In this document: positions 42,518 through 51,817 of the stretch, piece after piece
Numbering within the stretch: position 1 is the stretch's first letter
Layout of the letters: every line of letters starts with the position of its first letter
Source: Hoylesella marshii DSM 16973 = JCM 13450
GTDB lineage: Bacteria; Bacteroidota; Bacteroidia; Bacteroidales; Bacteroidaceae
Assembly (NCBI RefSeq): GCF_000146675.1
Contig: NZ_GL397214.1
Coordinates: 1,555,247-1,619,246 of the forward strand
DNA length: 64,000 nucleotides
Reading direction: 5' to 3'
The notes under the pieces: model-generated
Databases searched by the model: none
The model's input: the letters and a program-made list of their open reading frames with translations, nothing else
Told to the model about the DNA's origin: nothing
Position numbers and translations under genes: made by a program

Positions 42518-43687
42518 ATGAATTTAAGAATACTTGTCGGCGGTCTCATCATCCCCTTTCTCGGGTCGATGATATTGGTTTATCTCATTCATCCGGCCAT
42601 TGTGAGGTTGGCTATCAACAAGAATTTAGTGGATAATCCTAACGCCCGGAAACTGCAAAAGAATCCTATCCCCGTGTTGGGAGGTATCGCCGTGTTCTGG
42701 GGAATTGTGGTCGGAGCCGGCGTTACCAGTGTGTTCTTCGATAGCTATGCCCTCTTTCCTACCATCGTAGCTATCACTATCATGATGTATATGGGAACGA
42801 TGGACGACATCATGGGGCTTAGTGCCACGTTAAGGCTATGCACCGAGGTGCTCATCATCGGCTTTCTGATGTATATGAGCCGATATAGCTTGGACAATTT
42901 CCATGGCGCTTTAGGGCTATATGAGCTGCCCGTATATGTTGCCATACCCATTTCCATCGTATCGGGAACCGGCATTATCAACGCCATCAATATGATAGAT
43001 GGAGTAGATGGCTTGTCGTCGGGCTTTTGCATATTGGCCTGCGCCATCTTTGGCTTTGCCTTTGTAACCTCCGGAGACGGAAGTATGACCGTGATGGCCA
43101 TGCTCTCTGTGGGGTCGCTCATTCCCTTTTTCTTGCACAATGTCTTTGGTAAAACATCAAAAATGTTTATCGGCGACAGTGGAACACTCATGATGGGAAC
43201 TATTCTGAGCATATTCATCTTCCATATATTGGATACCCATTCGCGCGTGGCTTATAACTATCCGAACATGGGCGTAGTAGCTTTCACCTTATCGGTACTG
43301 TCTATTCCGGTGTTCGACACTTTGCGCGTGATGACCACACGCATGCTGAAAGGCAATTCCCCCTTTCATCCCGACAAGACACACCTGCACCATCTGTTTA
43401 TCGAAATCGGCTTCTCGCATGTGGGAACGGCCTTTTTCGTCAATCTGTTGAATCTTCTCAATGTGGCATGTTGGTTGCTTTCGTATCAATTAGGAGGCTC
43501 TCCCACGGTACAACTCTTCGTGGTTTGCCTCATCGGATTCTTCAATACAACAGGTTTCTACATCATTGTAAAACGATTGAACCACAGCCATTCCGCGTAC
43601 AAGACATTGAAATTATTGGCCGAAAAGAGCCATATAGAAACAGGAAAGACTTTCATCTATCTCAGAAAAGTATTGGATAAAACATAA
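42518..43687 (+). CDS. WecA/MraY-family undecaprenyl-phosphate sugar-phosphate transferase
   Basis: The protein has 389 residues with about eleven hydrophobic segments. The family signatures are GTMDDIMGL with D96-D97, NAINMIDGVDGLSSG (155-169), KMFIGDSGTLMMG, and the cytosolic HPDKTHLHHLF loop. WecA-type enzymes start lipid-linked glycan synthesis by moving HexNAc-1-phosphate to undecaprenyl phosphate. At the end of the locus it is the probable initiating transferase for this surface glycan. The sugar (GlcNAc, GalNAc or a dideoxy-HexNAc) is not determined by sequence here. Confidence 0.9.
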   Translation: MNLRILVGGLIIPFLGSMILVYLIHPAIVRLAINKNLVDNPNARKLQKNPIPVLGGIAVFWGIVVGAGVTSVFFDSYALFPTIVAITIMMYMGTMDDIMGLSATLRLCTEVLIIGFLMYMSRYSLDNFHGALGLYELPVYVAIPISIVSGTGIINAINMIDGVDGLSSGFCILACAIFGFAFVTSGDGSMTVMAMLSVGSLIPFFLHNVFGKTSKMFIGDSGTLMMGTILSIFIFHILDTHSRVAYNYPNMGVVAFTLSVLSIPVFDTLRVMTTRMLKGNSPFHPDKTHLHHLFIEIGFSHVGTAFFVNLLNLLNVACWLLSYQLGGSPTVQLFVVCLIGFFNTTGFYIIVKRLNHSHSAYKTLKLLAEKSHIETGKTFIYLRKVLDKT

Positions 43688-43758
43688 CACGGATGCTTCC
43701 TGAACGAGTAGCAGCACAGTCAGAAGATGATGTCGGCTCGCTTTTTGAAGGGCATTTT

Positions 43759-43789
43759 TTTGTGTTCTAAAATAAAAAATATAAATTTG
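43759..43789 (+). promoter_or_regulatory. Bacteroidetes-type promoter of glmS
   Basis: TTTG (43759-43762), 19 bases, TAAATTTG (43782-43789). It lies 62 bases before the glmS start codon. Confidence 0.8.
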
Positions 43790-43851
43790 CATACGCTCCT
43801 TTCATGGAGAACATGACATCAAATCAAACATAAAGAAAAGGAAATAACAAT

Positions 43852-45702
43852 ATGTGTGGAATTGTAGGCTATATTGGAACAAAGCAAGCATACCCCATTC
43901 TTATCGGCGGACTTCACCGGCTGGAGTATCGGGGCTATGACAGCGCAGGCATATCGCTCATCAGCGATACCCATGCCATGAATATATATAAGGCCAAAGG
44001 CAAAGTGGAAGACTTGGAAAGAGCCGTTGAGGGGAAAGACATCAGCGGCACTTTAGGCATCGCTCACACACGTTGGGCGACTCACGGGGTACCCTCCGTC
44101 ATCAATGCACATCCCCATCAATCGGAAAGCGGCAATCTTTCCATTGTCCACAACGGCATCATCGAGAATTACGCCACACTACGCAATCAACTTGAGGGGA
44201 AAGGTTTCAACTTTAAAAGCGAAACCGATACAGAAGTGCTTGTACAGCTTATTGAGTACACACAGCAAAAGAACAATGTCGATTTGAGCACTGCCGTGCG
44301 TCTCGCCCTTAACAAAGTAATCGGTGCTTATGCAATTCTCGTCATCGACAACCGCAACCCCAATCAGCTCGTAGCTGCCCGAAAAGGCAGTCCGATGGTG
44401 ATTGGCATCGGCGAAAACAACAACGAATTCTACGTAGCCAGTGACGCAACACCCATTGCAGGCTATACGAAGAACGTTGTCTACCTCAACGATGAGGAGA
44501 TTGCAGTTATCGAACGAGGCAAAGACTTGGAACTCTGCAACCTTGAAAACAACCATATCGACGTGGAAGTGCAGAAAGTGGAGCTCGACATGGATATGCT
44601 CGACAAGGGCGGTTTCCCCCATTTCATGCTCAAAGAGATATTCGACCAACCGAATTGTCTTAAGGATTGTATGCGTGGTCGCTTACTGACCGATGAGCAC
44701 AAGATAGTACTCAGTGCGATGGTAAACAACAGAGAGCGCCTCATGGCAGCAAGTCGCATCATCATAGTAGCCTGCGGTACGAGTTGGCATGCAGGCCTTA
44801 TAGGCAAACAACTCATAGAGAACTTCTGTCGGGTGCCCGTCTCCGTGGAGTACGCAAGTGAGTTCCGATACCGCAATCCGGTCATTTTCAAGTCTGATGT
44901 GGTAATTGCTATCTCGCAAAGTGGTGAAACTGCCGACACGTTGGCTGCTATACAATTGGCTCGGGAACAAGGGGCATTCGTCTATGGGATAGTGAATGCT
45001 GTGGGAAGTAGTATCGCCCGAAACACCGATACGGGAACTTACATCCACGTAGGACCCGAGATTGGCGTGGCTTCCACTAAGGCTTTTACCGGCCAACTCA
45101 CAGTGCTTACCATGTTTGCGCTGGCCTTGGCACACGAGAAAGGCACCATTGAGGAAAACGAATACAGAGAAATCATACAGGAATTGGGCAGAGTTCCGGA
45201 GAAAATAGAAGAGACATTAAAGTCTAATGACTATATAGAAACGATGTCGCGCACCTTTACCTATGCCCATAACTTCCTGTATTTAGGTCGTGGATGGAAC
45301 TATCCCGTGGCCTTGGAAGGTGCCTTGAAGCTGAAGGAAATCAGCTATATCCACGCCGAAGGCTATCCTGCTGCGGAGATGAAGCACGGCCCTATCGCCT
45401 TGGTAGATACTGATTTGCCCGTACTTTTCGTAGCTACCCACCACCAAATACATAACAAAATCATCAGTAACATGCAGGAAGTAAAGGCTCGTGGTGGACA
45501 TATTATCTCCATCGTGACAAGAGGCGACGAGCAAGTACGCAAGATAGCAAGTGATGTCATCGAGATTCCACAGACGTTACCCTGCATTGCGCCACTGTTA
45601 AGCGTTATCCCGTTACAGTTGTTAGCTTATCATGTAGCCGTCCAGAAAGGACTGAATGTAGACCAACCGCGCAACTTGGCCAAGAGCGTTACTGTGGAAT
45701 AA
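43852..45702 (+). CDS. glmS: Glutamine--fructose-6-phosphate aminotransferase (isomerizing)
   Basis: The protein has 616 residues, full length. Cys2 after the start Met (MCGIVGYIG) is the amidotransferase nucleophile; HTRWATHG and NGIIENY complete the glutaminase half. The second half has two SIS domains with CGTSWHAG and SQSGETADT, and ends with the invariant PRNLAKSVTVE. It makes glucosamine 6-phosphate, the entry to UDP-GlcNAc for peptidoglycan, LPS and capsule. It has its own promoter at 43759 and a strong terminator after it, so it is a single-gene unit beside the glycan locus. Confidence 0.97.
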   Translation: MCGIVGYIGTKQAYPILIGGLHRLEYRGYDSAGISLISDTHAMNIYKAKGKVEDLERAVEGKDISGTLGIAHTRWATHGVPSVINAHPHQSESGNLSIVHNGIIENYATLRNQLEGKGFNFKSETDTEVLVQLIEYTQQKNNVDLSTAVRLALNKVIGAYAILVIDNRNPNQLVAARKGSPMVIGIGENNNEFYVASDATPIAGYTKNVVYLNDEEIAVIERGKDLELCNLENNHIDVEVQKVELDMDMLDKGGFPHFMLKEIFDQPNCLKDCMRGRLLTDEHKIVLSAMVNNRERLMAASRIIIVACGTSWHAGLIGKQLIENFCRVPVSVEYASEFRYRNPVIFKSDVVIAISQSGETADTLAAIQLAREQGAFVYGIVNAVGSSIARNTDTGTYIHVGPEIGVASTKAFTGQLTVLTMFALALAHEKGTIEENEYREIIQELGRVPEKIEETLKSNDYIETMSRTFTYAHNFLYLGRGWNYPVALEGALKLKEISYIHAEGYPAAEMKHGPIALVDTDLPVLFVATHHQIHNKIISNMQEVKARGGHIISIVTRGDEQVRKIASDVIEIPQTLPCIAPLLSVIPLQLLAYHVAVQKGLNVDQPRNLAKSVTVE

Positions 45703-45744
45703 GACGGCAAACACGTAGTCAATATTCCGTCAAACACGATAGAC

Positions 45745-45788
45745 GAAGCCTCGGAACATCTGTTTTGTTCCGAGGCTTCATTGTTTTC
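45745..45788 (+). terminator. Terminator of glmS
   Basis: GAAGCCTCGGAAC (45745-45757) pairs perfectly with GTTCCGAGGCTTC (45767-45779), followed by ATTGTTTTC. Confidence 0.85.
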
Positions 45789-45891
45789 AGCGGCATCGAC
45801 ACAGGGCTGTAACCCTGACAAAGGGCATGTCCATTCCTTCAAAAATCATTAAATGCCATCTTCAAAGCTCCGTTATTCCGCTTTTATTTCC

Positions 45892-45899
45892 TACTTTTG
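45892..45899 (+). promoter_or_regulatory. -7 element TACTTTTG of the metalloprotease gene
   Basis: It matches TAnnTTTG and lies 20 bases before ATG 45919. This argues against the longer reading frame that starts at 45853, which would begin upstream of the promoter. No good -33 TTTG is visible. Confidence 0.6.
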
Positions 45900-45918
45900 C
45901 AAGTCAAATCACGAAGAG

Positions 45919-48405
45919 ATGAACATCAAGAAAACCACCCTTTTAGTCCTCTTAGCCGTCTGTTGCAGCTTTCATATACAAGCAAAAGAAGTGTTGCCCG
46001 ACGACTCCACCCGCGTGGAAAACACCGAAAAGGCCGACGAACCCAAAGAAAACAAGAAGAAGGAGGCGGCCAAAAAGAAAACATCCGACTACGAAATGCT
46101 CCTCAAAAAGGGAGGAAGTATGCAGCAAGGCATGTTTACCGTGCGCCACATAGAAGACAAATGGTACTTTGAAATACCCGACTCCATGGTAGGAAAGATG
46201 CTTCTCGCCGTGACGAGATACGCTTTTGTGCCCCAGAACTTCGGAGTTTTCAGTGGCGAAGAGGTGAGCCGTTGCACTTTATACTTTGAGCAACGCGACC
46301 CCAAGACGATGCTGTTGCGTGCTTATGTGTTATCGCAGGAGGCCGACGAGCATAGCCGTATTGCCACAACGCTTAAGTTCTCGTCTGCCGATCCCATTGC
46401 TGCCGCATTTAAAATCATCGGCCGTAACAAGAAAACCCATGCCCAACTGATTGACGTAACCCCGCTTTTCAAGAAAGACAACAACCTCCTCAGCATCCCA
46501 AAGACTGCCGCATCAAAGCTCAAACTCGGAACTTTGGCCGAAGACCGGACGTTTATCGACACCATAAAAACCTATCCCATCAATACCGAAATCGCAACTA
46601 CGCGCACCTACAACGTAAACGCGGGGCGAGTAGCTGCTTCGCGTACAGGGTCGATTACCTTAGGCCTGAACACATCTATCGTGATGCTTCCCGATGTACC
46701 TATGCGCAAACGACTATGGGATGAGCGAGTGGGCTACTTCATCAATCGCTTTACCCACTTCACAGACGACCAGCACAAGACCGAACGGGAGTCGTTCGTT
46801 TCGCGTTATCGGCTTGTTCCCAAAGACCTCAAACGTTACCTGAAAGGCGAATTGGTGGAACCTGTGAAGCCCATTGTTTACTACATCGACCCCGCCACCC
46901 CTAAGCAATGGGTGCCTTATCTCATGCAAGGAGTGAACGATTGGAATGTTGCTTTTGAATCAGCAGGCTTCAAGAATGCCATCATCGCTAAGGAATGGAA
47001 CCCTCAATCGGGCTTTAGCATGGATGATGCCCGCTTTTCCGTGCTTCGTTATCTGCCTTCGGAAACCGAAAACGCTTACGGGCCACGCATCGTAGACCCA
47101 CGTAGCGGCGAAATCATAGAGAGCCATATCGGTTGGTATCATAACGTAATGAACCTTCTTACCAAATGGTATATGGTGCAATGTGCACCGCTTGACCCAC
47201 GTGCACGTAAGATGCAGTTCGACGAAAAGCTGATGGGCGAGTTGATACGCTTTGTCTCTTCCCACGAGGTAGGCCACTCCTTAGGACTTCGTCACAACAT
47301 GGGAGCAAGTTACGCTACGCCCGTTGAAAAGCTCAGAGATAAGGCATGGGTGGAAGCCAACGGACATACGGCTTCCATCATGGATTATGCCCGCTTCAAC
47401 TACGTTGCCCAACCGGAAGACGGAATCACGGAGCGCGGACTGTTTCCCCGCATCAACGACTACGACAAATGGGCGATACGATGGGGCTACAGCTACCGTC
47501 CGGAGTTTAAAGACGAATACGAGGAGAAAGAGAAACTGCGCGAAGAAACCACCCGCACCTTAGCTGCCAACCCGCGACTGTGGTTCGGCGGCGAGGGCAG
47601 AAACGAAGACCCACGTGCACAGACCGAAGACCTTGGCGACGACAACGTGAAAGCGAGCGACTACGGCATTAAGAATCTGAAACGCGTTATCAAAGGCCTG
47701 CCGCAATGGACGCAGCAGACCGACGGACGCCACACCGACCTCCGAGAGATGTATCTGGCCGTTATCAAACAGTACAATAGATACAACAACCACGTGATAA
47801 AGAACCTCGGCGGACGTTATATCAATAATATGCCCGGCCGGAAGCCCTTTGAGCAGATACCCGCAGCACGCTCCCGCGCAGCCATGGATTACCTTTCCCG
47901 CCAACTCTTCACAGCTCCCGTGTGGCTTTATCCCGATGAAATCACATCCATGACAGGCACCGATGCCGCCAACGACATACAAACGAAGCAGGAAACGGCA
48001 CTCTCCACACTCATGGCCGCTTCTCTGCTCAACAGCATCAACAATGCATCGTTGGCCTCTCCGGAGGCTTATCGCCTCGACGACTATATGCAAGACCTCT
48101 TCCATGCCGTATGGAAACCGCTCTCATCGCCTGCAGAATTGGTCAATAAAAGCCGCCGGGCACTCCAACGCAACTATATTGCCAACCTCGACAAGCTGCT
48201 TAATCCTTCAGAGAAAGAACGCACCGGTGCAGGCGCAAAAGCATATCGGAGCGATGCACGGCTCTACGCTTTGCAGCAACTCGACCAAATAGACAACTAT
48301 GCCCGCTTGCAACTAAAGACGGCAACAGGCCTCAACGCCCTGCACTATCGCGACATCCTGCAACTGACCAAGCAAGTGAGAACCCGACAAACAGATGCCC
48401 GATAA
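45919..48405 (+). CDS. Secreted zinc metalloprotease (DUF5117/DUF4953 type)
   Basis: The protein has 828 residues. The signal peptide MNIKKTTLLVLLAVCCSFHIQA is followed by an acidic/lysine-rich linker to about residue 55. The N-terminal half resembles DUF5118/DUF5117; the catalytic motif is H449-E-V-G-H-S-L-G-L-R-H-N, an HExxHxxGxxHN metzincin-like site, preceded by GPRIVDPRSGEI and followed by SIMDYARFNY (Met-turn). Family members are widespread exported proteases of Bacteroidetes of uncertain substrate. The start at 45919 is set by the signal peptide and the upstream -7 box. It is probably periplasmic or surface exposed. Confidence 0.88.
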   Translation: MNIKKTTLLVLLAVCCSFHIQAKEVLPDDSTRVENTEKADEPKENKKKEAAKKKTSDYEMLLKKGGSMQQGMFTVRHIEDKWYFEIPDSMVGKMLLAVTRYAFVPQNFGVFSGEEVSRCTLYFEQRDPKTMLLRAYVLSQEADEHSRIATTLKFSSADPIAAAFKIIGRNKKTHAQLIDVTPLFKKDNNLLSIPKTAASKLKLGTLAEDRTFIDTIKTYPINTEIATTRTYNVNAGRVAASRTGSITLGLNTSIVMLPDVPMRKRLWDERVGYFINRFTHFTDDQHKTERESFVSRYRLVPKDLKRYLKGELVEPVKPIVYYIDPATPKQWVPYLMQGVNDWNVAFESAGFKNAIIAKEWNPQSGFSMDDARFSVLRYLPSETENAYGPRIVDPRSGEIIESHIGWYHNVMNLLTKWYMVQCAPLDPRARKMQFDEKLMGELIRFVSSHEVGHSLGLRHNMGASYATPVEKLRDKAWVEANGHTASIMDYARFNYVAQPEDGITERGLFPRINDYDKWAIRWGYSYRPEFKDEYEEKEKLREETTRTLAANPRLWFGGEGRNEDPRAQTEDLGDDNVKASDYGIKNLKRVIKGLPQWTQQTDGRHTDLREMYLAVIKQYNRYNNHVIKNLGGRYINNMPGRKPFEQIPAARSRAAMDYLSRQLFTAPVWLYPDEITSMTGTDAANDIQTKQETALSTLMAASLLNSINNASLASPEAYRLDDYMQDLFHAVWKPLSSPAELVNKSRRALQRNYIANLDKLLNPSEKERTGAGAKAYRSDARLYALQQLDQIDNYARLQLKTATGLNALHYRDILQLTKQVRTRQTDAR

Positions 48406-48476
48406 CCGGCTGTCTCTCCCTTTCCGAAAGTCTTCCGGCAAGCCCCCATCCGGCAACCATTCTGCTCCTGTTTCCT

Positions 48477-48560
48477 AAAAGCTATGCTTCCACACGCTCA
48501 GAGCTATGCTTCAACGCTATGAAAGCTATCCTTTTACAACGTCAAAGCATAGCTTTCTCA
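48477..48560. repeat. 22-bp quasi-tandem array, copy 2
   Basis: Four units: AAAAGCTATGCTTCC, AGAGCTATGCTTCA, AAAGCTATCCTTTT and AAAGCATAGCTTTC, spaced at 22 bases with spacers such as ACACGCTC and ACAACGTC. Same family as 40215-40298 and 56394-56500. Confidence 0.75.
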
Positions 48561-48649
48561 ACAGACTTGCTAACCTTCTATTGTTCAAACACTTACAGTC
48601 TATCTCGCAATAGCGGGGTGCCGATACGTCAACTCGGTATAAAAGCATC

Positions 48650-48872
48650 TCGTCCAATTGCCCCAAAGGGGCGAAAGAACTTAGGCAGGGGCAAGCGATA
48701 GCGCAGCCCCTGATAAGCATACGCAAAAAGATAAACTCCGCAGGAGTGACGGAATTATTGATAACTACCCCTCTGGCGCCCCGTCGGGGCTTAGGTAGTG
48801 GGAATCCATAGCACAGGGGTCGCGCCCTACGGGCGCCACCGCCTGCCTGTCGTCCATCGCCCTGTCAGGGCT
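48650..48872. repeat. Cluster of short GC-rich palindromes
   Basis: The palindromes are GCCCCAAAGGGGC (48660-48672), CAGGGGC ... GCCCCTG (48686-48692 and 48706-48712), ACTCCGCAGGAGT (near 48735), GCCCCGTCGGGGC (48778-48790), GCGCCCTACGGGCGC (near 48822) and GCCCTGTCAGGGC (48859-48871). TTAGG(C/T)A-G follows two of them, so the cluster is built of related units. It is typical of intergenic palindromic repeats of Bacteroidetes. Confidence 0.7.
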
Positions 48873-49152
48873 TATCGGTCAAATCCCTTTATCCCGAACT
48901 CACGTGCCGCCGGTCTGTAAGCGCAGATGCTGCCCGATAGTGGCTTTGCTCCCAAACGATTATCGGCAGGTTGCGAAAAGGAAACAGCTTTGCCCCTTTT
49001 GTAAGAAAGTTGATGATATCTTTTGTGAAAGATAGACGGTATTCGCCGTAAATGTAGTATCTTTACAGCCGTAAAAGGGCATGGCCTGCTGCACCGGTAG
49101 TCCATCCGATATTTAAACAGCCTATTTGGAAACCAAAACAACACGCTTTTCT

Positions 49153-49992
49153 ATGAAACCAACAGTAGCAGTGGTTCTCTGTACGTATAACAACCCCAAC
49201 GTGCTTCGCCTGTCTTTGTACAGCATTACCCAACAGACGCTCATGCCCAACGAGGTGATTGTGGCCGACGACGGTTCTACCCAAGAGACAAAACGCATGG
49301 TAGAGAGCTTTCAAGACCGCCTTCCCATCAAGCACGTATGGCACGAAGATAAAGGCTTCAGACGGGCGATGATTATGAACAGAGCCTTTGCCGCTTGCAC
49401 AAGCGACTACGTCGTACAGATTGATGGCGATATTATCATGGAACGACACTTCGTAGAAGACCACGTGAAAGAGGCGCGACGCGGTTATTTCCTCAATGGA
49501 AGTCGCGGGAAACTGACGAAGGAACTGACCGACAGAATTGTGAAACTGCCCGCTTTTATTCCCCATCTCTTCACCCGCGGACTTACCCGCAAACCCAACG
49601 TCATCAGGCTTCCGTGGCTTACTCCCTTGTTTTACAATTATAAGAAGGATGGCATGGTACGCGGCTGCAACATGTCTTTCTGGCGCGATGACCTCTATGC
49701 TGTGAACGGATACGATAACAGAATGGTGGGATATGGTACCGAAGACATCGACCTTTCGGCACGTTTGAAACGATTGGGCGTGAAGAAACGATTCGTGAAA
49801 TTCAAAGCCATAGAATATCATATCTATCACCCCGAGCATGCCACGAAGCATATCGACACGAAAAACCACGACATCTACGACTTACATGAGGCAGGAAACG
49901 TGGTGAGAACAGACTACGGATTGTCTGACTTCCTTCAGCCGGAGAGTGCAGCAAGAGAAGCTGAAGCGTCGGAAAAGCAGGAAAAAGAATAG
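49153..49992 (+). CDS. Family 2 glycosyltransferase with galactosyltransferase-like C-terminus
   Basis: The protein has 279 residues from ATG 49153 (MKPTVAVVLCTYNNP); an upstream in-frame TTG at 49126 is less likely. VVQIDGDIIMERHFVEDH near residue 90 is the metal-binding part. RGCNMSFWRDDLYAVNGYDNRMVGYGTEDIDLS (in parts: GCNMSFWRDDL, GYGTEDIDLS) matches the Glyco_transf_7C block found in chondroitin-type and some LPS enzymes. The tail after residue 255 is charged and low in complexity. It is 46 bases before the galactofuranosyltransferase-like gene, with LPS genes on the other strand beyond, so core or O-glycan synthesis is likely. Confidence 0.85.
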   Translation: MKPTVAVVLCTYNNPNVLRLSLYSITQQTLMPNEVIVADDGSTQETKRMVESFQDRLPIKHVWHEDKGFRRAMIMNRAFAACTSDYVVQIDGDIIMERHFVEDHVKEARRGYFLNGSRGKLTKELTDRIVKLPAFIPHLFTRGLTRKPNVIRLPWLTPLFYNYKKDGMVRGCNMSFWRDDLYAVNGYDNRMVGYGTEDIDLSARLKRLGVKKRFVKFKAIEYHIYHPEHATKHIDTKNHDIYDLHEAGNVVRTDYGLSDFLQPESAAREAEASEKQEKE

Positions 49993-50038
49993 AAACGGAG
50001 TGGCCTTTCAAAGGTAAAACACATCGAAACAGCATGTT

Positions 50039-51049
50039 ATGAACTATTACATAGAGGTAATCAACCACAATAAGGCGCGGCAGGATGTAGACCGGGTATT
50101 TCGCGATCTGGGTTATACAAACCTCACACCGCAGTCGAAAAGCGTGCATCCCGTTTCGCGTTTCATCACGAAACTCACAGGGGTGATACGCATTCTGACC
50201 ACCGTGAAGCGCGGTGACACGCTGTGTTTGCAGTATCCTATGAAGAAGTTCTACGACATGGCGTGCACCTTTGCCCATTGGAAAGGGGCTTATGTGGCCA
50301 CCATTATTCACGATTTAGGGGCTTTCCGCAGGCATAAGCTCACGCCAGAGCAGGAAAACAACCGCCTGAAAAAGACCGATTTCCTGATTGCTCACAATGA
50401 TACGATGAAACAGTATCTCATAGAAAAAGGATTCAAAGGGCATATCTGTTCGCTCGGAATCTTCGATTTCATCGTGCAGACAGAGCCTAAAGACTATGAT
50501 ACCCCTCACGTGCCGCGGCGCGTTTTCTATGCCAGCAACCTGAAAAAGTGGCGTAATGGATTCCTCTACGCTTTGCAGGGTGTGATGAATGAGTGGGAGA
50601 TGACGCTCTATGGTCATGGCTTCGACGAGGAGGGGAAGCGCAACCCGAAGTTAAAATATGCAGGAAGTTTGCCGGAAGACCAGCTTATCGCTGAGGCCGA
50701 AGCAGACTTCGGATTGGTTTGGGACGGCAATTCCATCGACGAATGTGACGGTGATTGGGGGTCGTATCTTAAAATCAACAACCCGCATAAGACATCTCTT
50801 TATCTGCGGGCGGGCGTACCTGTCATTATTTGGAACAAGGCCGCGATAGCTCCTTTTATAGAGTCTAAAGGGTTGGGAGTGAGTGTTGGGTCACTGAAAG
50901 AACTCGACGAAGTGTTCAGAACGATGACTTCGGAGGAATACAACACACTGAAAGCGAATGCAAAAGCCTTCTCCAAACTTTTAGGAGAAGGCCGGTTTGT
51001 GCGCAAAGCGTTTGTTACGGCGCAACAAACGCTGACCGATTTGGGGTAA
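50039..51049 (+). CDS. Galactofuranosyltransferase-like glycosyltransferase
   Basis: The protein has 336 residues. The start MNYYIEVINHNKARQDVDRVFRDLGYTNL (in part), TLCLQYPMKKFYDMAC, TIIHDLGAFRR and later VWDGNSIDECDGDWGSYLKINNPHKTSLYLRAGVPVI (in part: GSYLKINNPHKTS) match the WbbI/WefC-like beta-1,6-galactofuranosyltransferase family. It would use UDP-Galf made by Glf (11870), although the two genes are 37 kb apart. It converges with the minus-strand kinase gene, with nine bases between their stop codons. Confidence 0.8.
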   Translation: MNYYIEVINHNKARQDVDRVFRDLGYTNLTPQSKSVHPVSRFITKLTGVIRILTTVKRGDTLCLQYPMKKFYDMACTFAHWKGAYVATIIHDLGAFRRHKLTPEQENNRLKKTDFLIAHNDTMKQYLIEKGFKGHICSLGIFDFIVQTEPKDYDTPHVPRRVFYASNLKKWRNGFLYALQGVMNEWEMTLYGHGFDEEGKRNPKLKYAGSLPEDQLIAEAEADFGLVWDGNSIDECDGDWGSYLKINNPHKTSLYLRAGVPVIIWNKAAIAPFIESKGLGVSVGSLKELDEVFRTMTSEEYNTLKANAKAFSKLLGEGRFVRKAFVTAQQTLTDLG

Positions 51050-51058
51050 AAAAAGGAC

Positions 51059-51817
51059 TTAAAGTTCCAAAGGAAAAGAGATATCGTACTTCTTGCTGTA
51101 TCGTTTCCAAAAGCGGTAGCGGGTCTGTAAGCCCCTTTCCACAGTCTTTTCCACATCTAATCCGCGGGCTTCGGCATAGGTTGTGAGCAGCGTTTTGAAG
51201 AAGCGAATGCTGCCCCAAAGGCGGCGGAAATTGTCGGCACCACGGCGGAGGCTCACTTTTCCGAAGTACATACGGTTGATATCGATAATGGAAAAACGGT
51301 AGCAGCCGTCCTCATCACACGTCCATAAGATGTTGCCCGGCGAGTAATCGAGGTGCAACACGCGGGCATCGTGCATGTGGGCGGTGAACTTGCCCAATGC
51401 GCGGGCTAAGGTATCGTAGTCGGATTCGGGATGTTGTCCCACCTCATACAGCAGATTCGGATACTTACACTGTATGCTCACAAAGTAAGAAAGGCCGAGC
51501 ATACCGGCATGACGGCTCTCGATATAGGCCACGGAAGCAGGCGTCTCAATGCCTTTGGGCAGAAGAAGAGAGGGGTAACGGAAGGCACGCAAGCCTTTCG
51601 GACATCGCCAACCCAGGGAATAGACGAGACGATTCAACCCCTTGGGACTGTGGAATCGCTTCACATTCAGTTCCGTTCCATCAGGTGCAACAAAAGATTT
51701 GATGAGGTTTCTGCGCCCACCGTAAATATAGGTTCCTTCGCTTTCAAAGCGAGAAGGCAGGCTCTCAATGTAGGAGCGGAGCGACTCGAACGGGGCGTTA
51801 AGCAAGACTTTCTGCAT
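51059..51817 (-). CDS. LPS-type sugar kinase (WaaP/Kdo kinase-like)
   Basis: The protein has 252 residues. The kinase catalytic loop is H155-L-D157-Y-S-P-G-N162, with ISIIDINRMYFG as the metal-binding strand (DIN in place of DFG) and NVKRFHSP supplying the ATP-binding lysine near 53. This is the pattern of InaA/WaaP/KdkA-like kinases that phosphorylate LPS core sugars in Gram-negative bacteria. The start overlaps the end of the lpxL-like gene by 20 bases, so it is the third gene of the msbA-lpxL-kinase unit. Its substrate is probably Kdo or a core heptose/hexose (inference). Confidence 0.85.
   Translation of the reverse strand: MQKVLLNAPFESLRSYIESLPSRFESEGTYIYGGRRNLIKSFVAPDGTELNVKRFHSPKGLNRLVYSLGWRCPKGLRAFRYPSLLLPKGIETPASVAYIESRHAGMLGLSYFVSIQCKYPNLLYEVGQHPESDYDTLARALGKFTAHMHDARVLHLDYSPGNILWTCDEDGCYRFSIIDINRMYFGKVSLRRGADNFRRLWGSIRFFKTLLTTYAEARGLDVEKTVERGLQTRYRFWKRYSKKYDISFPLEL

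Larger units (their letters stand above)
48406..49152. other. Intergenic region of about 750 bp made largely of repeats
   Basis: No convincing gene is visible. It holds a 22-bp array (48477-48560), a cluster of short palindromes (48650-48872) and about 280 bases with nothing recognisable before the glycosyltransferase start. Confidence 0.6.

Noticed and set aside
48519..48726. Short frames on both strands in the repeat-rich gap
   Set aside because: They run through the 22-bp array and the palindrome cluster and have no independent support.
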